A stretch of 64,000 nt of DNA from Capnocytophaga cynodegmi DSM 19736 (GCF_000379185.1 NZ_KB900704.1:83013-147012), one strand, 5' to 3'. Positions 8,942 to 18,202 are shown, counted from the first letter of the stretch. Translations and numbers: made by a program. Notes: generated by a model from the sequence alone, not told the origin.

Positions 8942-10018
8942 TTATATATTTTTAGTCATCAATTCAACCAATTTATTATTAGGTAAAAACTCTTTCAAAA
9001 CTACTTTCAAAACTGTATAGGCTGGTACTGCTATTACCATTCCAACAATTCCTAAAAGGCTTCCCGTAATCAATATCACCAAAAATATCTCTAAAGGACT
9101 TGATTTCACAGAATTAGAGAATATAAGAGGCTGAGAAAAAACATTATCAATGAATTGTCCTATCAGAAATCCTATCAGAACATAAATTGTAGTAGGAAGC
9201 GTAACAGCCATAAAATCACTACTTATATTACTACTCATCGTTAAAAAAGTCATCAAAACAAATCCTATAATAGGTCCTATGTAAGGAATTATGTTCAAAA
9301 ATGCACATAAAAAAGCAATAATGAAGGCATTTTGTACTCCAAAAATGAGCAATGTAGTTGTATATATTACAAATAAAATGGTAAGTTGCAAAACGAGTCC
9401 AACAAAATAACGAGATAGCAAGTCATTGATTTTGTGAACTGAAACTCTTGTTTTTCGAGCATTTTTTGCAGAAACCAATGAAAGTATTGAACCAAACATA
9501 CTACTTCCATCTTTTATAAAAAAGAATGAAATAAATAAAACCGAAAAAACTCCTGCTCCAAAACTACCTATGAAAGAAATAAACGTATTCAAAAAGTTGG
9601 GAATATCAATAAAATTAAGCACTTCGGAAGCACTCATTTCATAATTTTCTTTGTTAATTCCTAAATTATCAAAAAACTGTGAAGTTAAGCCGTCCAAATT
9701 CGCACGTAAAAGTTCTATGTTCAATCCTGATAAATTTTTTCCCTGTGAAATTAGCAATGGAACAAATAAACTAAATGTTCCCAAACTCAAAATAACAAAA
9801 ATACCCATCGTTATCAAAATTCTGATGGTTTGATTCCTTATTTTCAGTTTTTTTGCAAAAAAATAATTTAATGGTTTGGCTATCAGAGCAACAACTAACG
9901 CTAATACTATATAAACTATTATTGACCTTACCAAATATAAGGCATACAGCAACAAAACTACCAACACCATTACCCCAACGGCTCGTAGTATTCCATTAGC
10001 TATCATTTTAGAATTCAT
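8942..10018 (-). CDS. AI-2E family transporter (UPF0118)
   Basis: A 358-residue polytopic protein with about eight membrane segments. The order is two helices at the N-terminus, a long soluble loop (about 85-150), then a compact C-terminal bundle containing NIIPYIGPIIGFVLM and FIDNVFSQPLIFS, segments conserved in the AI-2 exporter-like family. The name comes from TqsA, but many members are Na+/H+ antiporters or of unknown substrate, so autoinducer export should not be assumed. ATG at 10016-10018 is preferred to a TTG three codons upstream. It converges on the SDR gene and follows rsmE. Confidence 0.9.
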   Translation of the reverse strand: MNSKMIANGILRAVGVMVLVVLLLYALYLVRSIIVYIVLALVVALIAKPLNYFFAKKLKIRNQTIRILITMGIFVILSLGTFSLFVPLLISQGKNLSGLNIELLRANLDGLTSQFFDNLGINKENYEMSASEVLNFIDIPNFLNTFISFIGSFGAGVFSVLFISFFFIKDGSSMFGSILSLVSAKNARKTRVSVHKINDLLSRYFVGLVLQLTILFVIYTTTLLIFGVQNAFIIAFLCAFLNIIPYIGPIIGFVLMTFLTMSSNISSDFMAVTLPTTIYVLIGFLIGQFIDNVFSQPLIFSNSVKSSPLEIFLVILITGSLLGIVGMVIAVPAYTVLKVVLKEFLPNNKLVELMTKNI

Positions 10019-10042
10019 ATTCTTCAATTTCTTATTGTAATT

Positions 10043-10759
10043 TTATTTCAAATTGGAACAAATCGCCACAAAATCACAAGCTACAATTCCTGCAGTTTCT
10101 GTTCGTAATCGATTGTCTCCGAGAGAAATTGGTTGAAAGTTTTTTTGCAAAGCTATTTTTATCTCTTCTGATGAAAAATCGCCTTCAGGTCCTATCAAAA
10201 CCATTATTTTTTTAGGAAATGGACTAAGTTTTTCCGAAAACAAATATTTAGTATCCTCCTGACAATGAGCTATAAATTTCACAGAATCATCATTTAATTG
10301 CTTAAAAAAATCCATTGAAGATATGGCAGGATTCAACTTGGGTAAATAACATTGTAATGATTGCTTCATTGCTGAATGTATAATTTTTTCAAAACGTTCA
10401 GCCTTAATCACAGTTCTTTCGGAATGATGACAAATTATTGGAGTGATTTCATCTACTCCAATTTCAACTGCTTTCTCCAAAAACCACTCATACCGCTCAT
10501 TCATTTTTGTTGGAGCTACTACCAAGTGTAAATAGTAAGAACGAGGTGATTTGCGTTCATATTTCAATATCGAAACTTCACACTGCTTTGGAGAAGCAAA
10601 AGTGATTTCCGTTTGAAAAAGTAAGCCCTTTCCGTTTGTAACATACAGAAAATCACCTTGTTTCTTACGGAGAACTTTTACGATGTGCTGACTCTCCTCC
10701 TTATCGAAAAAGAAAGATTTTGAGTTCTCGTCTATCTCAGAATAATAAAAAAGTTGCAT
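10043..10759 (-). CDS. rsmE: 16S rRNA (uracil1498-N3)-methyltransferase RsmE
   Basis: A 238-residue SPOUT-class methyltransferase that methylates U1498 of 16S rRNA. An N-terminal PUA-like domain (SQHIVKVLRKKQGD, 24-37) is followed by the knotted SAM domain with VLIGPEGDFSSEEI (about 192-205) and ISLGDNRLRTETAG near the C-terminus, both diagnostic of RsmE. Length is normal. It precedes the AI-2E transporter gene by 24 bases on the same strand. Confidence 0.96.
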   Translation of the reverse strand: MQLFYYSEIDENSKSFFFDKEESQHIVKVLRKKQGDFLYVTNGKGLLFQTEITFASPKQCEVSILKYERKSPRSYYLHLVVAPTKMNERYEWFLEKAVEIGVDEITPIICHHSERTVIKAERFEKIIHSAMKQSLQCYLPKLNPAISSMDFFKQLNDDSVKFIAHCQEDTKYLFSEKLSPFPKKIMVLIGPEGDFSSEEIKIALQKNFQPISLGDNRLRTETAGIVACDFVAICSNLK

Positions 10760-10803
10760 TACAGAAAAACGTCAAAAAGCCACAAATTTCCCTACAAGTA
10801 ATA

Positions 10804-12183
10804 CTATTTTTTTAACCAATTGTTAGAAAATTCACATTTTTTGTACTCTCCATTAACCATAATGTGTGTTTTTTCAATATTTTCACTTATCCACTTGGCT
10901 ATAACTTTGAGTTGTTTTTCTTTTAAGGCTAAATCCTGAATTTTTACATAATCTTTCACAAAATCGGCTTTATGCTCCTCGTGGCGATTTGTTACTTGAT
11001 AAATTTTATAGCTCTTTTTCCCTGTTTCATCTTCATCAAGATACGGAACAGAAACCTCTCCATCTTGCAATTTTGCAACTTTATTATACATAGCTGGTTC
11101 CAATCGTGTAAGTTCAAAACGTGAAGAAAGATCTTCTGGATTAACAAGCTGACCTCCATCACCTCGAGTTTCTTTTTCATCAGATAAGCTACGAGCAGCT
11201 TCATCAAAAGTAAGTTCGTTATTGATTATTCTTTCACGAATTTTATCAATCTTTTCTCTGGCTTCTACTAATGACTCGCGGGGTACATTAGGCATTAATA
11301 AGATATGTCGCACTGTTACTTCTTTTCCCCTAATATCAACCATTTCTATGATATGCCAACCAAAACTTGATTCAAAAGGTTTAGAAATTTCGCCTTCTTG
11401 CAAACTGAAAGCTACATCTTTAAATGCTTTATCAAAATGTGAAGAACGATTGAAAGTAAGCGTTTGCCCACCAGTTGCACGGTCTTTTGAGTAAAGTATT
11501 GCTTTAGTAGCAAAACTTACTCCATTTTGCTCCACATCGGCTTTTATTTCATTTAACTGGTCTATTACTTTCTGAATTTCCTCCTTAGGAGCCACAGGAT
11601 TTATAACAATTTGAGCTATCTCAAGTTCTGTATTAAAAACTGGACGTTCTTCTTCAGGAATAGCATTAAAAAATTGACGCACCTCTTCTGGAGTGACTTC
11701 CACTTTTTCAACTACTTTCGAACGCATTTGTTGGGAAAGCATATTCAGTTTAAAAATATCAAAAAGTTCCTCACGCATTGATTGCTCATCTTCTTTCTTA
11801 TAGAATTCAAGCAACTTTTTCATATCGCCTCCCAGTCTTGATAATAAACCTTCTATTTGCTGATTTACAGCCTCTCGAACTCTACTATCCGCAACCGAAA
11901 TACTATCTTGAACTGCCTGATGAGCATACAATCTGTCCTCCATCAATTTACCTAAAACTTGACAACGAGTGAAGTTCTTTGTATCTACATTCTGATTTTG
12001 CAGCTCAATAAAAGTCTTGTCTATATCCGATTCTAAAATTAAATGGTCGCCAACTACAGCTGCAACGCCATCAACTTTCAAACGTTTTTGAACTACTTCT
12101 TTACTAGCAACTGTATCATTTTGAGCATATAACCCAAAAGTTAAAAATAACATTCCGACAGCGGATACAATTTTTCTATTCAT
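10804..12183 (-). CDS. Periplasmic peptidyl-prolyl isomerase with two parvulin domains (SurA-like)
   Basis: A 459-residue exported foldase. A signal peptide (MNRKIVSAVGMLFLTFGLYAQ) is followed by an N-terminal chaperone region (VDGVAAVVGDHLILESDID) and two parvulin-type domains, around 170-275 (TGGQTLTF, FGWHIIEM) and 285-395 (VTVRHILL, RGDGGQL). This is the SurA layout, which assists outer-membrane protein assembly together with the Bam complex. I use ATG 12181-12183; a TTG four codons upstream would enlarge the overlap with the preceding gene. The gene overlaps the upstream foldase-like gene by 8 bases, which implies translational coupling. Confidence 0.92.
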   Translation of the reverse strand: MNRKIVSAVGMLFLTFGLYAQNDTVASKEVVQKRLKVDGVAAVVGDHLILESDIDKTFIELQNQNVDTKNFTRCQVLGKLMEDRLYAHQAVQDSISVADSRVREAVNQQIEGLLSRLGGDMKKLLEFYKKEDEQSMREELFDIFKLNMLSQQMRSKVVEKVEVTPEEVRQFFNAIPEEERPVFNTELEIAQIVINPVAPKEEIQKVIDQLNEIKADVEQNGVSFATKAILYSKDRATGGQTLTFNRSSHFDKAFKDVAFSLQEGEISKPFESSFGWHIIEMVDIRGKEVTVRHILLMPNVPRESLVEAREKIDKIRERIINNELTFDEAARSLSDEKETRGDGGQLVNPEDLSSRFELTRLEPAMYNKVAKLQDGEVSVPYLDEDETGKKSYKIYQVTNRHEEHKADFVKDYVKIQDLALKEKQLKVIAKWISENIEKTHIMVNGEYKKCEFSNNWLKK

Positions 12184-13039
12184 AAATAATTTCAAATTGT
12201 TTTTTCTTTATACCTGTGTTTATAATATCTGTTTCGAGTTTTTTAACAAACTCTAATTTCCTCTGATTCAATATAATTTGTTGTAAAGTAGGCAAAACAT
12301 ATTCCATAGGAGCCTGTTCATTTCTTCGCAAAACATCGCAAATCTGCACGAAATAAATTCCAGAAGAATCTCTATGACTGACAAATGATTGCCTGTTATT
12401 TTCCATCTCTTTTTCCAAAAAAGGAAGCTTTTTCAATACACTTTCAGCCTTAACCCAAGTGGAATCGTTCAAGTAAACAGATGTAAAGTGTAATGATAGA
12501 GAATCTAACTCTCTTTTATCAGAATTTTCAAAACGCTTTAATTTTTCTTCAAAAGCACTTATTTTTTTCTTCTTTTCATTCAATGAAACTTGAATATATC
12601 TCAATTTCATCAGAGTTTCATTCAATTTAAAAACTTCCTTGTTTTTCTCATAAAAGAATTGCATTTCTTTCTCATTAACAACAGTATCTATCGCATTGTT
12701 AATCAGCCCTTCTTTATAAAAATTAATATACAAATCTGCTCGATAATCACTCACTAAACGTTCAAAATTTTCTTTTTCTTGGTCGTTTATGTTTCGTTCA
12801 GCATTTACAAGCATCAGTTCTTTTATTGCCCAATTATTGATGTATTTTTCAGCTATGCTTATGCTATCTTCCTTTGTGTAATCGACTGGCATAATGGCAG
12901 CTATATCTTCCTTATAGAGATATTTTTCGCCAACTCGGGCAATGGCATACTGAGGCACTTCCTTTGAAAAATATTCACAAGAAGATATCAAAACCATTAT
13001 AAAAGATAGATACAAACTATTTTTAATCTGCCTAAGCAT
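12176..13039 (-). CDS. SurA/PpiD-like lipoprotein without a clear isomerase domain
   Basis: A 287-residue lipoprotein (ISSC, lipid Cys at residue 21). The mature part begins YFSKEVPQYAIARVGEKYLYKEDIA, the same kind of segment that opens SurA-type chaperones, followed by a long charged helical region (about 60-190). The C-terminal part has FVSHRDSSGIYFVQICDVLRR, only a faint echo of a parvulin fold. I read it as a foldase-related chaperone that has lost or heavily modified its isomerase domain. It is coupled to the following SurA-like gene by an 8-base overlap, so the two proteins probably work together. Confidence 0.8.
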   Translation of the reverse strand: MLRQIKNSLYLSFIMVLISSCEYFSKEVPQYAIARVGEKYLYKEDIAAIMPVDYTKEDSISIAEKYINNWAIKELMLVNAERNINDQEKENFERLVSDYRADLYINFYKEGLINNAIDTVVNEKEMQFFYEKNKEVFKLNETLMKLRYIQVSLNEKKKKISAFEEKLKRFENSDKRELDSLSLHFTSVYLNDSTWVKAESVLKKLPFLEKEMENNRQSFVSHRDSSGIYFVQICDVLRRNEQAPMEYVLPTLQQIILNQRKLEFVKKLETDIINTGIKKKQFEIIYE

Positions 13040-13190
13040 TTCTATAACAACATAAATATCAGAAATATAGCACTAAAAAACCTTTCTCTAAAAGAGAAAA
13101 ATAACAAAAGAGGTGCAATTTACAGATTATTTTTGAATTAAATCGAAAAAATCTTAATTAAACAAAAAAATTGAATATGACATACAACAT

Positions 13191-14402
13191 TTAATTATCT
13201 TTTCGCATTCTTACCATATAAAATCCGTCGTACCCCGATTGACTGGCAAAAATTTTATCTTCCTCCTCAAAAACAAATCCTCTCCCCTCTTCTGATTTTA
13301 AAAAATCTTCTACTTGCTTTTGGTTTTCAGATGGAAGAATTGAACAAGTAGCATATACTAATTTTCCTCCTGATTTCACCAATTTGCTGTAATTTTGCAA
13401 AATTTCCTGTTGAGTTTTGCGTATTTGTTCTAAAAATTCGGGTTTTAGTTTCCATTTTGCATCAGGATTTCTCCTCAAAACTCCCAAACCACTACAAGGG
13501 GCATCAATTAAAACTCTATCAGCCATATTTTGCATACGTTTTAGCTGTTTGGAATCAATGAGCTTTGTTTCTATATTAAAAGCTTCATTGCGTCGAGCTC
13601 TTCTTTTAAGTTCTTGCAACTTATTTTCATAAATATCCATTGCAATTATTTGTCCTTTGTTCTTCATTAAAGAAGCCAAATGCAGAGTTTTTCCTCCAGC
13701 TCCAGCACAAGTGTCCACTACACGCATACCTGAAACCACCTGCAAAAATGGAGCCACTTTTTGCGATGAAGCGTCTTGCACCTCGAAAAAACCATTTGAA
13801 AATGCTTTTGTGGAAAAAACATTAACCCGTTCGGAAAGTACCAAAGCATCAGGATAATTTTTTAACAAATTTGCCTCTACACCTTCATCTTCTAACACAT
13901 TTTTTAATTGTTGTGCGGATATCTTCAGTGTGTTAGCTCGTAAAACCACAGGAGCTAATGTATTGAGTGCGTGAATTTCGTCATTCCAAAAAAGTTCTCC
14001 TAATTCTTCAACTCCAAGATTATCAAGCCAATCAGGTATCGACTCTCTAAATTTTCTAACTTTTGAAAGTTCATCAAATTTTCCTTTTATACGACGTTGA
14101 GGGGTGTTTTCAAAGTATGACCAATTGGGTAAAGAAATGCCTTTCAAAACCGCCCAAACGGCAAACATTCGGCGTAAATCTTGAACAGAAAAAGGTTGTT
14201 TTACTTCGGCAATCTCAGCATACAAACGCTTCCAACGGACAATTTCATACGTAGTTTCGGCGATAAAAGCCCTATCACGAGCTCCCCAACGTTTATCTTT
14301 TTTTAGCTGTCTTTCAACTACTTTATCAGCATAATGATTCTCATTGAAAATAAAACTCAACCCTTCAATTACTGCATCTGTCAAATTTTTATGTAATCGC
14401 AT
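13191..14402 (-). CDS. RsmB/NOP-family (cytosine-C5) RNA methyltransferase
   Basis: A 403-residue NOP2/Sun-type methyltransferase. The N-terminal third is helical (RNA binding). The SAM core starts with VVDTCAGAGGKT (228-239). Motif VI DAPCSGLG carries Cys303 and motif IV-type YATCSILPSEN carries Cys353; family members use one Cys as nucleophile and the other for release. The best-known relative, RsmB, modifies C967 of 16S rRNA, but the exact target here is inferred. It stands apart from its neighbours, with about 150 bases before the foldase genes. Confidence 0.9.
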   Translation of the reverse strand: MRLHKNLTDAVIEGLSFIFNENHYADKVVERQLKKDKRWGARDRAFIAETTYEIVRWKRLYAEIAEVKQPFSVQDLRRMFAVWAVLKGISLPNWSYFENTPQRRIKGKFDELSKVRKFRESIPDWLDNLGVEELGELFWNDEIHALNTLAPVVLRANTLKISAQQLKNVLEDEGVEANLLKNYPDALVLSERVNVFSTKAFSNGFFEVQDASSQKVAPFLQVVSGMRVVDTCAGAGGKTLHLASLMKNKGQIIAMDIYENKLQELKRRARRNEAFNIETKLIDSKQLKRMQNMADRVLIDAPCSGLGVLRRNPDAKWKLKPEFLEQIRKTQQEILQNYSKLVKSGGKLVYATCSILPSENQKQVEDFLKSEEGRGFVFEEEDKIFASQSGYDGFYMVRMRKDN

Positions 14403-14434
14403 TTTTGCCTTTTCTAAATTTAATCGTTAAACAA

Positions 14435-15343
14435 CTACCCTCCATATCGGAAACCCGCCGCAAAGTACGAAGAAAGTTTATTATCTCCTATTACGTTATA
14501 ATAAAATTTGAATGTTTTTTCGTCAAAATATGTACTTCTTGAAAAAGAAACCCCTAATGTAATAGGAATATAAAAATTTTTCCCAATTTTAAATTCAGAA
14601 CGAACCCCTCCGTGACCAAATTGAGTCACAAAAGAGGCTTCTTTTTCTTCTTTATTATAGAGCCCTAAAAGTACTTCTCCCTCAGCTACCAAACTCAATT
14701 TGAAGTTTTCAGAGATTTTTCTACTGAATTCAAAATCAAAATAATTATAATAAAAGACACTCAATTTATGTTTGTCATCAATCTTCCAATTTAGCAAAAA
14801 TGCGGGTGTAATCATTGCATAATCATACGAATTATTGATAGAAGCCCCTATACCCCAATCAAACTTTGAGCTTTCTTTCCTCAACATCATCGCTCCTCCT
14901 TGTAAAAAAGCAGATTTTTGAGAAAATTTCGGAAAATTGGTTGTGAAAATTCCTCCCCCTGCCATTACCAAAAGCGACCATTTTTTAGTTATTGGTAATA
15001 ATTGTCCGAAAGTTAATGAAACATTTGAGATATCCGAAATAGAATATTCTTTCGATAAGAGTCTGTTATTCAATGACGCATATGTTCCCCAAAGCGATAC
15101 AAACGTAGCTTTAATAGTCTCATCATTTTCATTTTTTTGCATTGCTAACGGAACACGAATCATTACGTCTGCAACTTTTAAGTCGCCGCCTTGTGCCAAA
15201 TTATTGCCTTGATTATCTTTCACTTGTGAAGCTCCAATATATTCCGACTTAATCTGAATTTGTGCCTTCATCAATCCCGACACTAAAAAAAACAATAAAC
15301 ACAAAGCAATTTTTATCTGATTTAAAAAATAATTTTCTCCCAT
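14435..15343 (-). CDS. DUF6268-like outer-membrane beta-barrel protein
   Basis: A 302-residue exported protein with a signal sequence (IALCLLFFLVSGLMKAQ, cleavage about residue 28). The mature part alternates short aromatic-ended strands (GLYNKEEK, FYNVIGDN, SYFAAGFRYGG) and ends in a Gly/aromatic strand, as expected for an outer-membrane barrel. The assignment to DUF6268 is from general resemblance to flavobacterial members. It has its own promoter on the minus strand (15370-15400) and is divergent from the PadR unit. Function is unknown. Confidence 0.75.
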   Translation of the reverse strand: MGENYFLNQIKIALCLLFFLVSGLMKAQIQIKSEYIGASQVKDNQGNNLAQGGDLKVADVMIRVPLAMQKNENDETIKATFVSLWGTYASLNNRLLSKEYSISDISNVSLTFGQLLPITKKWSLLVMAGGGIFTTNFPKFSQKSAFLQGGAMMLRKESSKFDWGIGASINNSYDYAMITPAFLLNWKIDDKHKLSVFYYNYFDFEFSRKISENFKLSLVAEGEVLLGLYNKEEKEASFVTQFGHGGVRSEFKIGKNFYIPITLGVSFSRSTYFDEKTFKFYYNVIGDNKLSSYFAAGFRYGG

Positions 15344-15369
15344 AATTTATAAGCCAAGTAGTTAGTTCG

Positions 15370-15400
15370 CAAACCTATATATTTTTAAGCACATACACAA
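15370..15400 (-). promoter_or_regulatory. Bacteroidota-type promoter of the beta-barrel gene
   Basis: Read on the minus strand: TTG, a 20-base spacer, then TAGGTTTG, matching the TTG-N(17-23)-TAnnTTTG consensus. It sits 27 bases upstream of the ATG. Confidence 0.6.
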
Positions 15401-15457
15401 ATAAAAATAAATGTTAAGTACGACAATGACAAAAAAAAAAATTAAATTTTCACTTAC

Positions 15458-15483
15458 ATACATAAGAATTTTATGTATATTTG
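15458..15483 (+). promoter_or_regulatory. PadR promoter with overlapping palindromic operator
   Basis: A perfect inverted repeat, ATACATAA-N5-TTATGTAT (15458-15465 and 15471-15478), overlaps the first bases of the -7 box TATATTTG (15476-15483). PadR repressors bind palindromes rich in ACAT/ATGT, so bound protein would cover the promoter and repress its own operon. The palindrome and box are seen in the sequence; the regulator-operator pairing is inferred. Confidence 0.65.
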
Positions 15484-15503
15484 CAGCATAAATATATAAG
15501 ATA

Positions 15504-15848
15504 ATGAAAAAACAAAATTCAGCACTCTATAAAGGAAGTCTGAGTACCATCATTATGAAGCTGTTACAGGACAACGGACGAATGTATGGCTACGAAATTA
15601 CACAAAAAGTAAAACAACTAACGCAGGGTGAAATTTCCATAACGGAAGGAGCTTTGTATCCTACACTTCACAAATTGGAAGCCCAAGGATTGCTCACTCC
15701 CGAAATAGAACAAGTGGATAACCGAATACGAAAATATTACAAAATCACAGAAAGTGGCATTAAAGAGACTGAAAAGCAGATATCTGAAATACAAACTTTT
15801 ATAGAATCTTTACAACGAATTATAACACCAGAAATAAAATTAACCTAA
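15504..15848 (+). CDS. PadR family transcriptional regulator
   Basis: A 114-residue winged-helix regulator. The PadR core is clear: GSLSTIIMKLLQDNGRMYGYEITQ (10-33), the recognition-helix region ITEGALYPTLHKLEAQGLL and the wing RKYYKITESG. The short C-terminal helix fits subfamily s2 (dimerisation). It begins the operon with the three membrane proteins, with 13 bases to the first. Its own promoter overlaps a matching palindrome, so autorepression relieved by a ligand or stress is likely. The inducer is unknown. Confidence 0.94.
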   Translation: MKKQNSALYKGSLSTIIMKLLQDNGRMYGYEITQKVKQLTQGEISITEGALYPTLHKLEAQGLLTPEIEQVDNRIRKYYKITESGIKETEKQISEIQTFIESLQRIITPEIKLT

Positions 15849-15861
15849 AACCATTCCTTAT

Positions 15862-16575
15862 ATGAAAACCGTAACCCCAAAACAAATCGAACGTCTGTAC
15901 GAATTTACGCATCAGTGTCAGGTGAAATACTTTGACGTACAAACTGAACTGGTTGACCATCTGGCAAATGCTATCGAAACGCATTGGCAAGAATTTCCTG
16001 ATGACGATTTTGAAATCCTTTTAATACAAGAAGCTCAAAAGTTTGGTACTTTTGGTTTTAAGGAAATTACAGAAGAGAAAGAAAAACAACTGCGTAAACG
16101 ATATAAGAACATTATTTGGAAAGAAATAATCGCTTTTTTCTCGTTCCCCAAAATTATAATGACAATAATTCTGACAATGTCATTATTTATTTTGTTAAAC
16201 CTATCTTCTGACAAAGGAACCGTTGTTAATGTGCTGTTTATGAGTACCTATTTAACAATTATTTCTTTCTTCATCCAACAATATATCAGGAAGAAAAGAC
16301 AGAATCAAAACGACAAAAAATGGATTTTGAAGGATATTATTTTTAATAATGGTTGGTGTGCTTCTCTTTTAGTAATCATACTTAACACACTTTCTATGGC
16401 TAATATTCATCATACTGAGTATATTGAAAATAAATATTTTATAAGCATATTTTCTTTTGTCATAGTCCTTATTTATATTTTTTGCTATTTGGTGTTATTT
16501 CATATTCCTTTCAAGAGTGAAAAATATCTTACAGAAACATATAAAGAATACAAAGTAGCAAAACTTACATCGTAA
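15862..16575 (+). CDS. PadR-linked membrane protein, paralogue 1 of 3
   Basis: A 237-residue protein with a soluble N-terminal domain (1-70, starting MKTVTPKQIERLYEFT and containing FDVQTELVDHLANAIE), a basic stretch (EKEKQLRKRYKN) and four hydrophobic segments to the C-terminus. It is the most diverged of three tandem paralogues, yet positions 15926-16001 match the third copy base for base. PadR regulators often control membrane proteins adjacent to them. The domain is not one I can name; a His/Asp-rich sensor domain joined to a membrane domain is only a suggestion. Confidence 0.85.
   Translation: MKTVTPKQIERLYEFTHQCQVKYFDVQTELVDHLANAIETHWQEFPDDDFEILLIQEAQKFGTFGFKEITEEKEKQLRKRYKNIIWKEIIAFFSFPKIIMTIILTMSLFILLNLSSDKGTVVNVLFMSTYLTIISFFIQQYIRKKRQNQNDKKWILKDIIFNNGWCASLLVIILNTLSMANIHHTEYIENKYFISIFSFVIVLIYIFCYLVLFHIPFKSEKYLTETYKEYKVAKLTS
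15926..16001 (+). repeat. 76-nt exact direct repeat, copy 1
   Basis: Identical at every base, third codon positions included, to 17445-17520, although the two genes diverge strongly after codon about 50. The middle paralogue carries a near-identical version. This points to recent duplication or gene conversion of the 5' parts. Confidence 0.9.
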
Positions 16576-16675
16576 AAGTAATGCGAGTTTGTTACAAGTC
16601 AGAAAATTACAATGAAAAGTAATTCCGAATAGAAATACCCAAATAAAAACACATAAACTAAAATCGAAAAATTTT

Positions 16676-17371
16676 ATGAAAACCATAACCCCAAAGCAAA
16701 TCGAACGTCTGTATGAATTTACGCGTCACCATTACGTGGAATACTTTGACGTACAAACTGAACTGGTTGACCATTTAGCAAATGCTATCGAAACGTATTG
16801 GCAAAAATTTCCTGATGACGATTTTGAAACGGCTTTGCAGAAAGAATTCCGTAAATTCGGGGTGTTTGGGTTTAATGATATTGTGGAGGAGAAAACAAAA
16901 CAGATGGAAAAATTGTACAAAAGAGTGCTTTGGAAGAAAAAAATTGAGTTCTTCACCTTTCCTAAAATACTACTTACTCTTTTTATATCAGCTGTAATAT
17001 ATACATTACTTTCCGCTTTCAATACTATGTGGATACCTTTCTTAGGAATTATCATTGCGTTTTATATTTTCAAAGGTGCCATTTTTATGAAAACTAAATC
17101 TATTTACAAAAGAAAATCAAACAAACAATGGCTCTTTAAAAACATCTTTCTGTATCAGGATAATTATCCTTTGTTGCTACATTCTTCCGTGCACACCATA
17201 TCTTATTATTGGCTGTTCGTTCAAAAGCAGCATATCCCTATTTTATTTATTGTTATAGGCTTTACACTTCAATTTATCTACACGTATATTATAAGCTATC
17301 ATATTCCGAAAAATAGTGACCGCTACTTTCTGGAAATGTTCCCCGAATACAAATTTGAACTCTTAAACTAA
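16676..17371 (+). CDS. PadR-linked membrane protein, paralogue 2 of 3
   Basis: A 231-residue protein with the same layout as its neighbours: an N-terminal domain MKTITPKQIERLYEFTRHHYVEYFDVQ... to about residue 70, a Lys-rich linker (EEKTKQMEKLYKRVLWKKK) and then about four membrane helices. The first 70 residues are nearly the same as in paralogue 3 while the membrane part is much less conserved. A 100-base gap to the first paralogue, with no obvious promoter, separates it slightly. No function is recognised. Confidence 0.85.
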   Translation: MKTITPKQIERLYEFTRHHYVEYFDVQTELVDHLANAIETYWQKFPDDDFETALQKEFRKFGVFGFNDIVEEKTKQMEKLYKRVLWKKKIEFFTFPKILLTLFISAVIYTLLSAFNTMWIPFLGIIIAFYIFKGAIFMKTKSIYKRKSNKQWLFKNIFLYQDNYPLLLHSSVHTISYYWLFVQKQHIPILFIVIGFTLQFIYTYIISYHIPKNSDRYFLEMFPEYKFELLN

Positions 17372-17380
17372 GTTTCTACT

Positions 17381-18064
17381 ATGAAAAAAGTAACCCCAAA
17401 ACAAATCGAACGTCTGTATGAATTTACACGTCAGCATTACGTGGAATACTTTGACGTACAAACTGAACTGGTTGACCATCTGGCAAATGCTATCGAAACG
17501 CATTGGCAAGAATTTCCTGACGACGATTTTGAAACGGCCTTGCAGAAAGAATTCCGAAAATTCGGGGTGTTTGGATTTATGGATATATTAGAAGAAAAAA
17601 CCAAACAAATGAATAAACGTTACAATCGCATTCTTTGGCAAAAAACTAAAGAGTTCTTCACTATCCCGAAAGTACTGCTAACCTTATGCATCGGACTTGC
17701 TTTCTATACACTGCTTTCTTTGTTAGGACACGTAAAAATACTTATTCCGTTGATTTTATGTACTATTTTCATTGTTTATGTTATTAGCTTTATCAGAAAC
17801 AAACGTCTTTTTAAGAAAAGTACCAATAAGAGATGGCTTTTTGAAGATATTATTATGCAATCAAACGGATATGGCTTTACAATGTTTTTTCCTTTGCAAA
17901 TGAGTATCCAATTTGCAAAGCATCTTCCTGAAAACCAAACATTCATCGCTTTTTGTTCTGCCTTTTTTGCTTTTTACATTGTCTTGATGTATGTGTCAGC
18001 CGTGTACTTACCAAAAAACAGAGAAAAATACCTTTCAGAAATTTATCCCCAGTACGTCGATTAA
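17381..18064 (+). CDS. PadR-linked membrane protein, paralogue 3 of 3
   Basis: A 227-residue protein, third tandem copy, beginning 9 bases after paralogue 2. N-terminal domain to about residue 70 (FPDDDFETALQKEFRKFGVFGF), a basic linker, then about four hydrophobic helices and a short charged tail (LPKNREKYLSEIYPQY) shared in pattern with the others. The conserved YLxExxPxY-like ending in all three suggests it matters for assembly or interaction. Three similar but non-identical membrane subunits under one regulator would fit a heteromeric complex, which is an inference. Confidence 0.85.
   Translation: MKKVTPKQIERLYEFTRQHYVEYFDVQTELVDHLANAIETHWQEFPDDDFETALQKEFRKFGVFGFMDILEEKTKQMNKRYNRILWQKTKEFFTIPKVLLTLCIGLAFYTLLSLLGHVKILIPLILCTIFIVYVISFIRNKRLFKKSTNKRWLFEDIIMQSNGYGFTMFFPLQMSIQFAKHLPENQTFIAFCSAFFAFYIVLMYVSAVYLPKNREKYLSEIYPQYVD
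17445..17520 (+). repeat. 76-nt exact direct repeat, copy 2
   Basis: Partner of 15926-16001, lying at the equivalent codons of the third paralogue. Recombination between the two would delete about 1.5 kb and leave one hybrid gene. Confidence 0.9.
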
Positions 18065-18202
18065 CCTCACACTGTAATTCTCGCAATTGCTTCACGATTG
18101 GTTTGCTTTTTCTACAGTCAATAAAGAAATTTTTAGACGCTTTCTTCTGTAGGAAAAGTATTTATATTAGGAGAAAAAAACCGTTTTCCAAAATTTATAT
18201 TG

